From NCBI GenBank assembly GCA_002328185.1, contig DCWQ01000061.1, positions 77,752 to 141,751 on the forward strand: DNA of 64,000 nucleotides. Reading direction: 5' to 3'. Positions 34,844 through 42,796 of this stretch are shown here, in pieces. A model generated the notes under the pieces. The model ran no database searches. It saw nothing but the letters and a program-made list of their open reading frames with translations, and had not been told where the DNA came from. Origin of the DNA: Dehalococcoidia bacterium UBA2158 (GTDB lineage Bacteria; Chloroflexota; Dehalococcoidia; Lucifugimonadales; UBA3495). Within the stretch, counting starts at the first letter, position 1. Every line of letters starts with the position of its first letter. A program made the translations under genes and the position numbers.

Positions 34844-34994
34844 TAGGTTCCCTCTCTTAGCACTCTTTAAAGTGCTTGGCTGGTCGCTATCTGAATTGTG
34901 GCCTCGCCGCCGCGAAAAATCAACGGCTCAGCCGACAGACTTCCTAGTTTGAATACTCAAAGGGGCAAAACTCCCCATACTTGCCGCTGTGGTC

Positions 34995-35524
34995 TTAGGA
35001 CTTTCCACCAACTTCGAATATGAATGTCTCGGCATTGCGCAATTCGGATACATTGGCTGTGGGGCCCGTAGGCTTGGTAAGGATTGCTAACTCATCGTCG
35101 CCGGTAACCGGGTTCTTCATGGCGTCCAACTTCAGGTCAAGCGACCCAGGAATCTTGAGCCTGCTGCGGATGCCGTCCCGGTGCAATTCCATTGGCTTGT
35201 ACTGGAAACCTAAGAAGGAGGTCGGCAAGTCATGGAATACGTTGAACGGCTCCACCTCGGTCAGGATGGTCTCCACCGCCCGGCGTTGCTCGGGCGACAG
35301 CTTCTTGTCGATGATGTCAAAGACCATCCCATTGCCCAGATGGATGGCCTCCGGGTATAGGCTGAATTGGCCAACGGTCGTTCCCTCCAACGAGATTCCG
35401 TCGTAACTCCGAGATTCCACATGCCACATGTAGACGCCTTCGCAGTTTCCGTACGATGGGGCAATCTCAAAGTTTCAAGGGCATCCCAGTCGCAGTTACA
35501 GCCAGACAGCATATGGCCTTTCAA
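34995..35524 (-). CDS. DUF1326 protein with Cys-Pro-UGA motif: candidate selenoprotein, frameshifted in this sequence
   Basis: Residues after the shift are plainly DUF1326: 'FEIAPSYGNCEGVYMWHVES', 'YPEAIHLGNGMVFDIIDKKL', 'PEQRRAVETIL' and 'MKNPVTGDDELAILTK'. The N-terminal part 'LKGHMLSGCNCDW' is one frame off. Adding one G to the GGG at 35485-35487 gives CNCDWGCP-TGA-NFE, where the family normally has CNCDWGCPCNF. The TGA (35477-35475) thus replaces the second Cys of CPC, as Sec would. It could instead be a dead gene with a nonsense and a frameshift. Start uncertain (TTG 35524 or ATG 35512). It is 150 bp upstream of the UGSC gene, same strand. No convincing SECIS was found by eye. Confidence 0.6.
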
Positions 35525-35565
35525 TGAATATTTATGCCGTGTGCCACGCTCTAAGTCTCCATTAC

Positions 35566-36624
35566 CTATCTGACCAGTTTTGTAACAGCCGTTGACCCCA
35601 CTTTGGGTCCCCAACTGGGAATCACGGAGGACATATTCGACTCTTCGCCGCCGGCAAAGATCAGGAGGATGTCGTCGGGCTCCGGGATCAAGGGAATCAT
35701 GTTTTCAGCGTCGCCCGGTTCCGGGTCATCGCCCAGGACCATGGCCGCTTTCAGGTCGGCCACGGATCGCTGGCATCTAGCGAAGATGTATTCCTTGGCC
35801 TGGGCTTTTGTCCAGTCTTTCCAGAGGTTTGAGTTGCCGGCGACGGTCACAACGATCTGGCCCTGCCTGACGCCGATGCCAGTGTCGCCCACGGAGCCGG
35901 AAGTGGACATGTTGCTGCCCAGACTGGATGCAACGTCGGCCAGCGCTAGAAGGATCGGCTCGGGATGACCCACAGCCCTGACCTGCCGGGGAGACTCGCC
36001 GGCGAAGACGGTTACCGTGCTCTGGTCAGCAGCGAAGCCGCGCTCGACATGCAGCGGGGTCCAATGGGTCTCGGTGTCGGCCTCGGCAATGCAATAGGTG
36101 TACTTGCCGGGATGGCCGATGACGCTGCGGTCGAAGACGCCGGGGATGGCGGCGCAGGCGTTCATCAGGATCAACCGCACGGCACGCCCGATGGTGGCGT
36201 TGGCCCGGTTACCCGGACCGAACAGGTTGTTCCGCGAGTTGATGCCCAGTTCCTTGCATACCGGGCCGTTCACGATGGATAAGATGGCCGCGCCGCCCAT
36301 GCTGGAAGACGGCCCCACCAGGTTGAAGATTGGCTCCAACATTGCCTCTGTGGCGGCCAGCACCACCGGCATGTACTCGGGCAGGCACCCGGCCATCACG
36401 GCGTTGGCGGCCACTTTGCCGACAGTTATCTCGCGGCGGCGTTCTGGTAGTTCGCCGACCACCTCGCCGGAGGGAAGTCCAGAGCGTTCAATGAACTCTT
36501 CAACCCGCCGTTCCGTAGGAGGGACCACCGGCAGACCGTCGGTCCAACCCAACTCATAGCAGCGTTCAATTGCCTCCAGGGCCGAATCCCATTGAACAGT
36601 GGTGGTGTCGCCCAAATCAGGCAA
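35566..36624 (-). CDS. Uncharacterised 352-residue protein, first gene of the selenoprotein cluster
   Basis: Not recognised with confidence. Starts 'MPDLGDTTTVQWDSALEAIE', then 'CYELGWTDGLPVVPPTERRV', a Gly/Ala-rich core ('GPSSSMGGAAILSIVNGPVC', 'NNLFGPGNRANATIGRAVRL') and 'FAGESPRQVRAVGHPEPILL'. No signal peptide or clear membrane helices. The glycine-rich motifs suggest a cofactor- or nucleotide-binding enzyme. It ends ~40 bp before the DUF1326 gene, so the three genes to 34304 likely share a transcript and a process. The ORF is intact and free of in-frame UGA. Confidence 0.7.
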   Translation of the reverse strand: MPDLGDTTTVQWDSALEAIERCYELGWTDGLPVVPPTERRVEEFIERSGLPSGEVVGELPERRREITVGKVAANAVMAGCLPEYMPVVLAATEAMLEPIFNLVGPSSSMGGAAILSIVNGPVCKELGINSRNNLFGPGNRANATIGRAVRLILMNACAAIPGVFDRSVIGHPGKYTYCIAEADTETHWTPLHVERGFAADQSTVTVFAGESPRQVRAVGHPEPILLALADVASSLGSNMSTSGSVGDTGIGVRQGQIVVTVAGNSNLWKDWTKAQAKEYIFARCQRSVADLKAAMVLGDDPEPGDAENMIPLIPEPDDILLIFAGGEESNMSSVIPSWGPKVGSTAVTKLVR

Positions 36625-36674
36625 AGTGGTTTTCCTCCGTTTGAATCTTGTCTTTCAGCCCAACGTTTATCTAA

Positions 36675-36880
36675 TGTCATTCCGAGCGAAGCGATGAATC
36701 TCTTTGCCATAGTAAAGGGCCCTTGATTCACGCAGGGCGGTTGCGCCAACGGCAGCCGTTCTCGCCAGCCATAGTCTCCCCGAAGTAGTGCCCCCCATCC
36801 CAAACTTCCCTCTTGCGAAGGGGAAGGGACTGTTTTGCGAGGGTAGCTTTTGAAGGCTGACCGATGATAGCTGACAGCTA
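36675..36880. repeat. Composite intergenic repeat (families A, B, C) at the 3' end of the NHL gene
   Basis: Family A (TGTCATTCCGAGCGAAGCGA at 36675), family B (CTTCCCTCTTGCGAAGGGGA at ~36803) and family C (GCTGACCGATGATAGCTGAC at ~36857). Family C abuts the stop codon (36880-36878) of the leftward NHL-repeat gene. Confidence 0.75.
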
Positions 36881-37834
36881 CTTGGCTAAGGTGTACTTGG
36901 ACAGCGACCGCAGTTCTTTCGGCGGGTTCATGTGCGAGCCGCGGATGGTGAAGGATACTTCAGCAACGTAGATGGAGCCCTGGGAGTCGACGGCGATGCC
37001 GTGAGGAGCGATGAACTGGCCGGGGCCTTCCCCTTCGTTCTTGTCGCCGAATTGACTGACCAGGTTGCCCTTCAGGTCGAAGATCGAGACACGGTGTCCT
37101 AGGCCGGGAGCGTCGTCTACGCCGCCCATGCCGTTCAACTCGCCCACGTAGATGTGCTCGCCCCAGAGGACCATGGAATCGGGACGGTGGATGTTGTTCC
37201 ACATCGTCTGGAACTTGCCGTCGGTGTCGAAGATCTGGATGCGGTGGGCTTCCCGGTCCACCACGTAGACGTTGGCGTTGCTGTCGATGGCGATGTTGTG
37301 GGGGCGGATGAACTGGCCGGCGTCGATGCCGGGGCTGCCCCAAGAGAACTTGTACTCGCCGGCGCCGGTGTAGACGTGAATGCGAGAGTTGCCGTAGCCG
37401 TCCGATACGTAGATGTCGCCGTTTCCCGGGTGGATGGCGGCGGAGGTGGGGCGGTTGAAGGGCTCGCCGCTCCAGCGGGGCTTGGGGTTGTTCCGCTCGC
37501 CAATCTCCATCAGCTTCTCGCCGGCGGCGCTGAACTTCTGGATGGTGTGGATGCCGTCGTCGGAGCAGAGCAGTGAGTCGTCATGGGCGATGTACAGGCC
37601 GTGGGTCCGGTCGTCGCTGAAATCGCCTTTGCCGAAGGACCGGAGGTAGTTGCCGTCCCGGTCTAGCACGATGATCGGTTCCTCGCCGCGGGTGAGGACA
37701 AACACGTTGTCCTGGGAGTCGATGGCGACGCCTGGACACTCTTTGAAGGTCATGCCGCTGGGCAATTTGGCCCAATTCTCAACAAAGTTATAGCGGAAAT
37801 CGCCGATACCGTAGACCTCTGGCATGGTGTGCAC
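36878..37834 (-). CDS. NHL-repeat (six-bladed beta-propeller) protein
   Basis: 318 residues made of NHL-type blades: 'CPGVAIDSQDNVFVLTRGEE', 'HGLYIAHDDSLLCSDDGIHT', 'GDIYVSDGYGNSRIHVYTGA', 'FIRPHNIAIDSNANVYVVDR' and 'FIAPHGIAVDSQGSIYVAEV'. It resembles the peptidyl-alpha-hydroxyglycine amidating lyase/streptogramin lyase propeller group. No signal peptide in the ORF as read, so cytoplasmic unless the start is wrong. Likely a hydrolase, lyase or sensor; not decidable from sequence. Confidence 0.8.
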   Translation of the reverse strand: MHTMPEVYGIGDFRYNFVENWAKLPSGMTFKECPGVAIDSQDNVFVLTRGEEPIIVLDRDGNYLRSFGKGDFSDDRTHGLYIAHDDSLLCSDDGIHTIQKFSAAGEKLMEIGERNNPKPRWSGEPFNRPTSAAIHPGNGDIYVSDGYGNSRIHVYTGAGEYKFSWGSPGIDAGQFIRPHNIAIDSNANVYVVDREAHRIQIFDTDGKFQTMWNNIHRPDSMVLWGEHIYVGELNGMGGVDDAPGLGHRVSIFDLKGNLVSQFGDKNEGEGPGQFIAPHGIAVDSQGSIYVAEVSFTIRGSHMNPPKELRSLSKYTLAK

Positions 37835-37982
37835 CTTCTGTTATTGATTTTTAGCTGCGGAGCCTGCCGCCCAACGCAAGTCTTGAGAGCCTGGAGACAG
37901 GCATGGTTATCCTAAGTCTGGCCGAATCCAGTGTCAATGGCCGGGTTGGAGCCTGTGTGAAGCAGTATGTCGTGCGAGGGAA

Positions 37983-38351
37983 TCAGGCGGCGGCGGAATC
38001 GGTCTGGAATAGGCCGATGGGGTTGCCTTCTGTGTCATTGCAGATAGCGGCGTAGCCAACCTCAGGGATCGCCGTCGTGGGTCGTACCAATGTGCCGCCA
38101 TTGGCCTGAATCTTAGCGATGTAGTCGTCCACTGAACCGACGTCGATATAATTCATGCCGGATATGCCTGGTTCCGGCCGGCCCATGATAGCGCCGTCGA
38201 TGCCCGGTTCACCTTCGCCGCCGGTGATGACCAGCCAAAAATCTTCCGGCCCGTCCCACTTGTGCACCTGCCAGCCAAAGACATCCGAGTAAAACTTGGT
38301 CGCCCGGCCCGCCTCATCGGCATATATCTCAAAATGAATTACGCGTGGCAT
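37983..38351 (-). CDS. VOC (glyoxalase/bleomycin resistance) family protein
   Basis: 122 residues, two beta-alpha-beta-beta-beta modules: 'VIHFEIYADEAGRATKFYSD' with 'FGWQVHKW', and 'GMNYIDVGSVDDYIAKIQAN' with 'YAAICNDTEGNPIGLFQ'. His (residue 5) and the late Glu are in metal-ligand positions. Substrate unknown. ATG 38351 is preceded by TCAAGGAGAATAAC, a strong Shine-Dalgarno. Confidence 0.85.
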   Translation of the reverse strand: MPRVIHFEIYADEAGRATKFYSDVFGWQVHKWDGPEDFWLVITGGEGEPGIDGAIMGRPEPGISGMNYIDVGSVDDYIAKIQANGGTLVRPTTAIPEVGYAAICNDTEGNPIGLFQTDSAAA

Positions 38352-38384
38352 TGTTATTCTCCTTGAGGGAAATCACCCAGAAGG

Positions 38385-38626
38385 GGGAGACCTCATCCTA
38401 ACCTTCCCCTGTGCGCGGGGGAAGGGACTGCTGTCCCTCCCGCTGAATGTTTTCGGCTCAAACGCCGCTCCTCAACATATCACCCTGATCCTTCCGTAGA
38501 AGGAGAAGGGTCTGCCATGGCTATGCTTGGCAGATTCTTCGTAGGCCTCCGGCGTTCCTCAGAATGACAGTATTTGGGCAAGTTCTGGGACAATCCAAAA
38601 TCTGACCGCTGAACGCTGGCAACTAC
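38385..38626. repeat. Composite intergenic repeat (families B, A-like, C) at the 3' end of the GMC gene
   Basis: Family B (CCTTCCCCTGTGCGCGGGGG at ~38402), an A-like piece (CCTCCGGCGTTCCTCAGAAT to GACAG at ~38572) and family C (TCTGACCGCTGAACGCTGGC at ~38600) next to the stop codon of the GMC oxidoreductase. Confidence 0.7.
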
Positions 38627-40218
38627 TTAATGACCTGTCCGCCCTCGCCTTTCAGGTAGTCGGCGGTGCGCAGGGCTAGGGCCTGAATGGTGGGCGTGGG
38701 GTTCACGCAGGCGCTGGTGGTGAAGATGCTGCCATCGATGATGAACAGGTTGGACACGTCATGGGTCCGGCCCCAGCGGTCAACCACTGAGGTCTCCGGG
38801 TCTTCACCCATCCGAGCGGTGCCCAACAGATGCCAGCCGGCGTTGCGGCGGAGGGGTTGGGCAACGGTCTTCTTGGCGCCGGCGGCCTCGAGGACTTCAG
38901 TGGCCCGGGCGACAGCGTGTTTCAACATCTTGGTGGTGTTTTCACTGACAGTGTAATTGAGTTTTGGGGCAGGGATGCCGTCGCTGTCGGTTAGTTCCGG
39001 GTCAAGAGTGACAGCGTTGTGTTCCTCCGGCAGGTCCTCGGTCATTATCGTGATCCCGATGGTATGACCGAAGCGCTCATTGAACTCGTCGTGGTGTCCC
39101 TCACCCCAGGCCACCTTCTGGCCAAGGAGACTGCCGATGGCGGCGGAAAGTGGAGCGTCGTTATAGGCCAGGACTTGTAGGTCGTAACCCCGGATGAAAT
39201 CGCGCTCCGCGTTGGTCTCGTAGAACTCCTGACTGAGCATAGTGCTGCCCCGGGGTCCTCCTTCTTCGGTCCCCAGGTCGTCGTCGAATATCCCCATCAC
39301 CGAACCCACCGGATGGTGCATCAGGCATTTGCCAACCAAGCCGCTGCTGTTGGCCAGTCCGTTGGGGAAAAGGGCCGAATTCGAATTGAGGAGAAGCCGT
39401 GCGGTGCCCACGCCGTTGCAGGCCAGCACCACCGCCTTGGCCTTTTGTTCTTTCAATTCGCCGTCCTGGTAATACAAGACTCCGGTGGCGTTACCCGAGG
39501 CGTCCACCGTGATCTCCCGGACCCTGGCGTAGGTCTCCAGCCTGGCTCCCGATTTCAGCGCCTCGGGCCAATAAGTCAGGTCAGTGGTGGCGAAAGAGCG
39601 GAGGAAGTTGCCCATATCCGGGTCCTGGTCATGATGGCGAACCGAGGATATCGCAGTGTCGGAAGCCCACCAATGCCACCCTAGTTTGTCGAAAGCCTTG
39701 GCCAATAATTGGCCGCTTTTCCTAATGGACAACGGGGGGCAAGGCCGCTCGGGCTTCTCGGGATAGGCCGGGTCTCCCCGTAGTCCGGAGACGCCCATCA
39801 TGCGGTCGTTCTCATCGTAATAGGGCTCCAGTTCTTCGTAGGAGACAGGCCAGTCGTCCGCTACGCCCTCCAGGGTCTTGACTCGGAAGTCTGAGGGGTG
39901 GAACCGGGGGAAATGGGCGCCCCAGTGAATCAGGCTGCCGCCCACGGCGTTGTACATGAGCGGAGCGATGGGCGTTTCATCCTCGTTGATGGGATAATCT
40001 TCCGGCAGCCCACGAAAACCGGGGTCCGGGTGAAAATCCGTCTGCCAATGGATATGCGCGTCGGCCTCCGACGTGGGAAAAGCATCCGTGGGGACCCAGC
40101 CACCCTGCTCCAAGCAGACCACGTTGATCCCGGCCTGGGCCAGGCTCCAGGTGAATGCGGCGCCGGACGCCCCAGCCCCAACGACAAGCACGTCCGCGAT
40201 ATCTTCATTATTGGCCAA
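38623..40218 (-). CDS. GMC family FAD-dependent oxidoreductase
   Basis: 531 residues from TTG 40218, chosen because GAGGGAGG lies just upstream and 'ADVLVVGAGASGAAFTWSLA' (FAD Rossmann motif) follows; the longer TTG at 40233 is possible. Further: 'PLMYNAVGGSLIHWGAHFPR', 'VVLACNGVGTARLLLNSNSA', catalytic His in 'NAGWHLLGTARMGEDPETSV' and 'FIIDGSIFTTSACVNPTPTI'. This subgroup resembles 2-keto-gluconate/sorbose and glucoside-3 dehydrogenases that oxidise alcohols or sugars. No companion cytochrome or gamma subunit is adjacent. Confidence 0.88.
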   Translation of the reverse strand: MANNEDIADVLVVGAGASGAAFTWSLAQAGINVVCLEQGGWVPTDAFPTSEADAHIHWQTDFHPDPGFRGLPEDYPINEDETPIAPLMYNAVGGSLIHWGAHFPRFHPSDFRVKTLEGVADDWPVSYEELEPYYDENDRMMGVSGLRGDPAYPEKPERPCPPLSIRKSGQLLAKAFDKLGWHWWASDTAISSVRHHDQDPDMGNFLRSFATTDLTYWPEALKSGARLETYARVREITVDASGNATGVLYYQDGELKEQKAKAVVLACNGVGTARLLLNSNSALFPNGLANSSGLVGKCLMHHPVGSVMGIFDDDLGTEEGGPRGSTMLSQEFYETNAERDFIRGYDLQVLAYNDAPLSAAIGSLLGQKVAWGEGHHDEFNERFGHTIGITIMTEDLPEEHNAVTLDPELTDSDGIPAPKLNYTVSENTTKMLKHAVARATEVLEAAGAKKTVAQPLRRNAGWHLLGTARMGEDPETSVVDRWGRTHDVSNLFIIDGSIFTTSACVNPTPTIQALALRTADYLKGEGGQVIK

Positions 40219-40235
40219 GATTGCCTCCCTCAAAT

Positions 40236-40268
40236 GCGTAGAGGCACGGCAATACCGTGCCCCTACGG
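40236..40268. repeat. Small palindromic repeat between the GMC and thiolase genes
   Basis: GTAGAGGCACGG and CCGTGCCCCTACGG flank CAATA; a compact inverted repeat in the 60-bp gap, in the place of an intergenic dispersed element. Confidence 0.6.
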
Positions 40269-40293
40269 GCTGATGGTTGTTGCTGACTGCTTC

Positions 40294-41490
40294 CTACTTC
40301 CGCTCGAACATTGCGGCGACGCCTTGTCCTCCGCCCACGCACATGGTCTCCAGGCCGAACTGGGCGTCGCGTGCCTCCATCTCGTTCAGAAGAGTGGTCA
40401 GGATGCGGGCGCCGGTGGCGGCTATAGGGTGGCCCAGGGAGATGCCCGAGCCGTTGACGTTCAGGTTGTCGTGGTTGGGGAGTTTCCACTCGCGGAGCAC
40501 GGCCAACACCTGGGCGGCGAAGGCCTCGTTGAGTTCGATGACATCCATGTCTTCCAAGGACATGCCGGTCTTGTCCATCAGCTTGCTCACTGCAGGCACC
40601 GGGCCGATGCCCATAGTGGCGGGGTGGCAGCCGGTCACGACCCACCCTTTGAGGAAGCCCATGGCTTCAAGACCCAATTCTTCCAGTTTGTCTTCGGCCA
40701 CCACCAAGCAGACCGACGCGGCGTCGTTCTGGCTGCTGGCGTTCCCGGCGGAAACCGTGCCGTCTTTCATCACCGGGCGAAGGCGGCCCAAAACATCCAT
40801 GGAACTATCGCCGCGGGGACCCTCATCCTTGTCGAAGATGATGGGGTCGCCCCGGCGCTGAGGGATCTCAATGGGGACTATCTGGGAGTCGAACTTGCCC
40901 GATTCTTGGGCGGCGACGGCGCGCTCGTGGCTGCGCAGGGAGTACTCGTCCTGTTCCTCCCTGGATATCTCATACTGCTTGGCCAGGTTCTCGGCCGTCT
41001 CCACCATGCCGGAGATCACTCCGAACCGGTCCTCAGGGGAGATGGTCTCCCGGGCGCGGGCCAGGCGGTCATGTAGGGTGATGGAGCCGAAACGGGCACC
41101 CCACCGGGATTCGTTCACGTAGAATTCGGCGTTGCTCATGCTTTCTACGCCGCCGGCGATGACCACGTCGGCATTCTCCGTCTGGACCATCATGCAGGCG
41201 TTCAGAATGGCCTGCAGACCAGAGGAGCAACGGCGGTCAAGTTGGTAGCCGGGAACCTCGATGGGGAGGCCGGCCTTGAGCAGTGCCAAGCGTCCGATGG
41301 CCGGGTTCTCGCCACTGGGATACCCATGGCCCAGGATCACATCGTCTACCCTGCCTGGGTCCAGCTTGCTACGCTCCAAGGTCTCTTTGATCACCGTGCA
41401 GGCCAGCTCTTCCGCTGGTACATCCCTCAAAGATCCGCCGAAATTACCCACAGCGGTCCGAACCGGTGAAACGATGGCTACGCGTCGCAT
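40294..41490 (-). CDS. Thiolase family acetyl-CoA C-acetyltransferase
   Basis: 398 residues. All catalytic motifs present: acyl-accepting Cys in 'QLDRRCSSGLQAI' (about residue 88), 'NVNGSGISLGHPIAATGARI' with the His, and 'TMCVGGGQGVAAMFE' with the second Cys. The 'VIELNEAFAAQVLA' stretch is typical of degradative and biosynthetic thiolases. It may act in beta-oxidation or acetoacetyl-CoA metabolism. It precedes the GMC gene on the same strand with ~75 bp between. Confidence 0.92.
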   Translation of the reverse strand: MRRVAIVSPVRTAVGNFGGSLRDVPAEELACTVIKETLERSKLDPGRVDDVILGHGYPSGENPAIGRLALLKAGLPIEVPGYQLDRRCSSGLQAILNACMMVQTENADVVIAGGVESMSNAEFYVNESRWGARFGSITLHDRLARARETISPEDRFGVISGMVETAENLAKQYEISREEQDEYSLRSHERAVAAQESGKFDSQIVPIEIPQRRGDPIIFDKDEGPRGDSSMDVLGRLRPVMKDGTVSAGNASSQNDAASVCLVVAEDKLEELGLEAMGFLKGWVVTGCHPATMGIGPVPAVSKLMDKTGMSLEDMDVIELNEAFAAQVLAVLREWKLPNHDNLNVNGSGISLGHPIAATGARILTTLLNEMEARDAQFGLETMCVGGGQGVAAMFERK

Positions 41491-41611
41491 AGATCACTCC
41501 TAAATCACCCTTGAAAATTATTCCCGTAATGATAACGTTTTTCACGCGGGCGTGTCGAATGCGTGGGCGCCCTTCTATGGACGCTGTAACGGTGATATAT
41601 GCGCAGGCAAA

Positions 41612-41642
41612 TAAAAAGGGCCGGTGGATCCTACACCGGCCC
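41612..41642 (-). terminator. Rho-independent terminator after the cvpA remnant
   Basis: Read on the minus strand: GGGCCGGTG, 7-nt loop, CACCGGCCC (perfect 9-bp stem, 41642-41618), then TTTTTAT. Confidence 0.8.
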
Positions 41643-41683
41643 CATTGGGAGTTGTTTCGTGGTCTCCTGTGTTTTTTAAGGTG

Positions 41684-42016
41684 TTACCTCTGGGCGGTCA
41701 TACCACCGAGCCGGCCAGCCGATCTCATGAACAGGCCGTAGATCAGCTTTCGGGCTATGCGGGCAGCCAGTATGGTGACAACAACTGTGGCGAATATCAC
41801 GACGACGTAGGACAAAGCCACCACCAAAGTTTCGCTAGGGAGGTAGGTGGCCAACCAGGATTCTGCTCCGCCCCTGAATTGGGCAACCACCGCGAAACCG
41901 GCAATGACTCCGATAACGCCGAACGAGGCGCGGACCATTCCGATTCACATGTCGATCAGTCCGCCCGCCGCTAGAGTTCCGGTGAGGACGATATCAAACC
42001 AGTTGATCGCGAACAT
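41684..42016 (-). pseudogene. CvpA family membrane protein with in-frame TGA and short C-terminus
   Basis: From ATG 42016 the frame reads 'MFAINWFDIVLTGTLAAGGL', 'IDM', TGA (41947-41945), then 'IGMVRASFGVIGVIAGFAVV', 'SETLVVALSYVVVIFATVVV' and 'RSAGRLGG', stopping at 41684. The order 'NWxDIVL...G..x.G.VR..F..VGV..G' is CvpA, with the stop where Arg or Lys is usual (CGA to TGA fits). CvpA proteins normally run further past 'GRLGG', so it is also truncated. Not a Sec site: no redox motif. The terminator at 41612 shows the unit once was, or still is, transcribed. Confidence 0.75.
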
Positions 42017-42147
42017 CCCATCTCCGGTAAGCTGCCTGGCATCAGGCCGCCTCGTAGACATAATCGCACTGGAAGTATTACGGCAATATTAATCCCGGTG
42101 GGAGCATGGGGGCGGCGAGGCCCGGTTCTGACGCATAAAACAGAAAA

Positions 42148-42195
42148 GGGCCTGGTCTCATGGCCAAGCAAGTTGGGAAAGAGAGACCCAGGCCC
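42148..42195 (-). terminator. Hairpin/terminator upstream of the cvpA remnant
   Basis: GGGCCTGGTCTC (42148-42159) pairs with GAGACCCAGGCCC (42183-42195) with one extra base. On the minus strand TTTTCTGTTTT follows, so it works as a leftward terminator. It could end read-through from thrC or act as a leader element. The rest of 42017-42399 shows nothing else. Confidence 0.6.
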
Positions 42196-42399
42196 GATTC
42201 ATTGGGGTTTGGGGATAACATCTTACCGAGGAGTGCTGCAAGGGGCAACGGGCTGGTGTCAGCGGGCGGCTCACACCTATGAATTCCGGCCCACATAGGC
42301 ATTGAAAAGCCGGTTAAGTTATATAATTCCTCGAAGCCGTTCGTTGATCGATTCGAAGTCATTTCGAATATAAACCTAACTGATTCGATTATCTGAATC

Positions 42400-42771
42400 G
42401 TGCTCGCGGCAGTTAGATATGGTCGCCAAGAAACCACAGAAACCTGGCTCCAAACCCCAGGCGGATCCCGCCGGAGAATCGCAATTGCGGTCTGTGTTTC
42501 CGACACCGGCGTCGGTATCCAGAAATCGGAATGCGAAAATATATTCCAGGAGTTCAAGCAGGTCGCGGAAACACCGACCGACAAACCGACGGACACAGGC
42601 TTGGGATTGCCAATCTGCAAAGAGATCGTTGAATACTTCGGTGGAAAGATGTGGGTGGAGAGCACGCCCGGCAAGGGTAGCTCTTTCTACTTCACGGTGC
42701 CTGTAACCGCCGAAGGACGGGTGCTGCAACCGGAACCCGAATCGAACGGCTCATCCCCCGGCCCCACCTGA
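42400..42771 (+). pseudogene. Histidine kinase C-terminal fragment (HATPase_c)
   Basis: Only the last part of the kinase ATPase domain remains: 'CVSDTGVGIQKSECENIFQE' (G1 box), 'FKQVAETPTDKPTDTGLGLP' (F and G2 boxes) and 'EIVEYFGGKMWVESTPGKGS'. No N box, dimerisation/His box or sensor. A normal kinase would need several hundred more residues, and the 300 bp before it encode none. It is a remnant or a displaced fragment, not a working kinase. Confidence 0.75.
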
Positions 42772-42796
42772 ACCGCCTCTAATCCGAAATTTAGCT

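Noticed and set aside
37135..37503. Thr/Pro/Ser-rich minus-strand ORF in the NHL gene region
   Set aside because: Frame-shifted reading of the NHL-repeat gene; its composition reflects codon periodicity.
39898..41076. Long plus-strand ORF (392 codons) across the GMC and thiolase genes
   Set aside because: It runs antisense through two genes with complete catalytic motifs; its own translation is low in recognisable structure and rich in Gly/His/Arg, as expected of a high-GC shadow frame.
41945..41947. In-frame TGA of the CvpA remnant as a selenocysteine codon
   Set aside because: The position aligns with Arg/Lys in CvpA, has no redox motif, and the gene is also truncated; a nonsense mutation is simpler.
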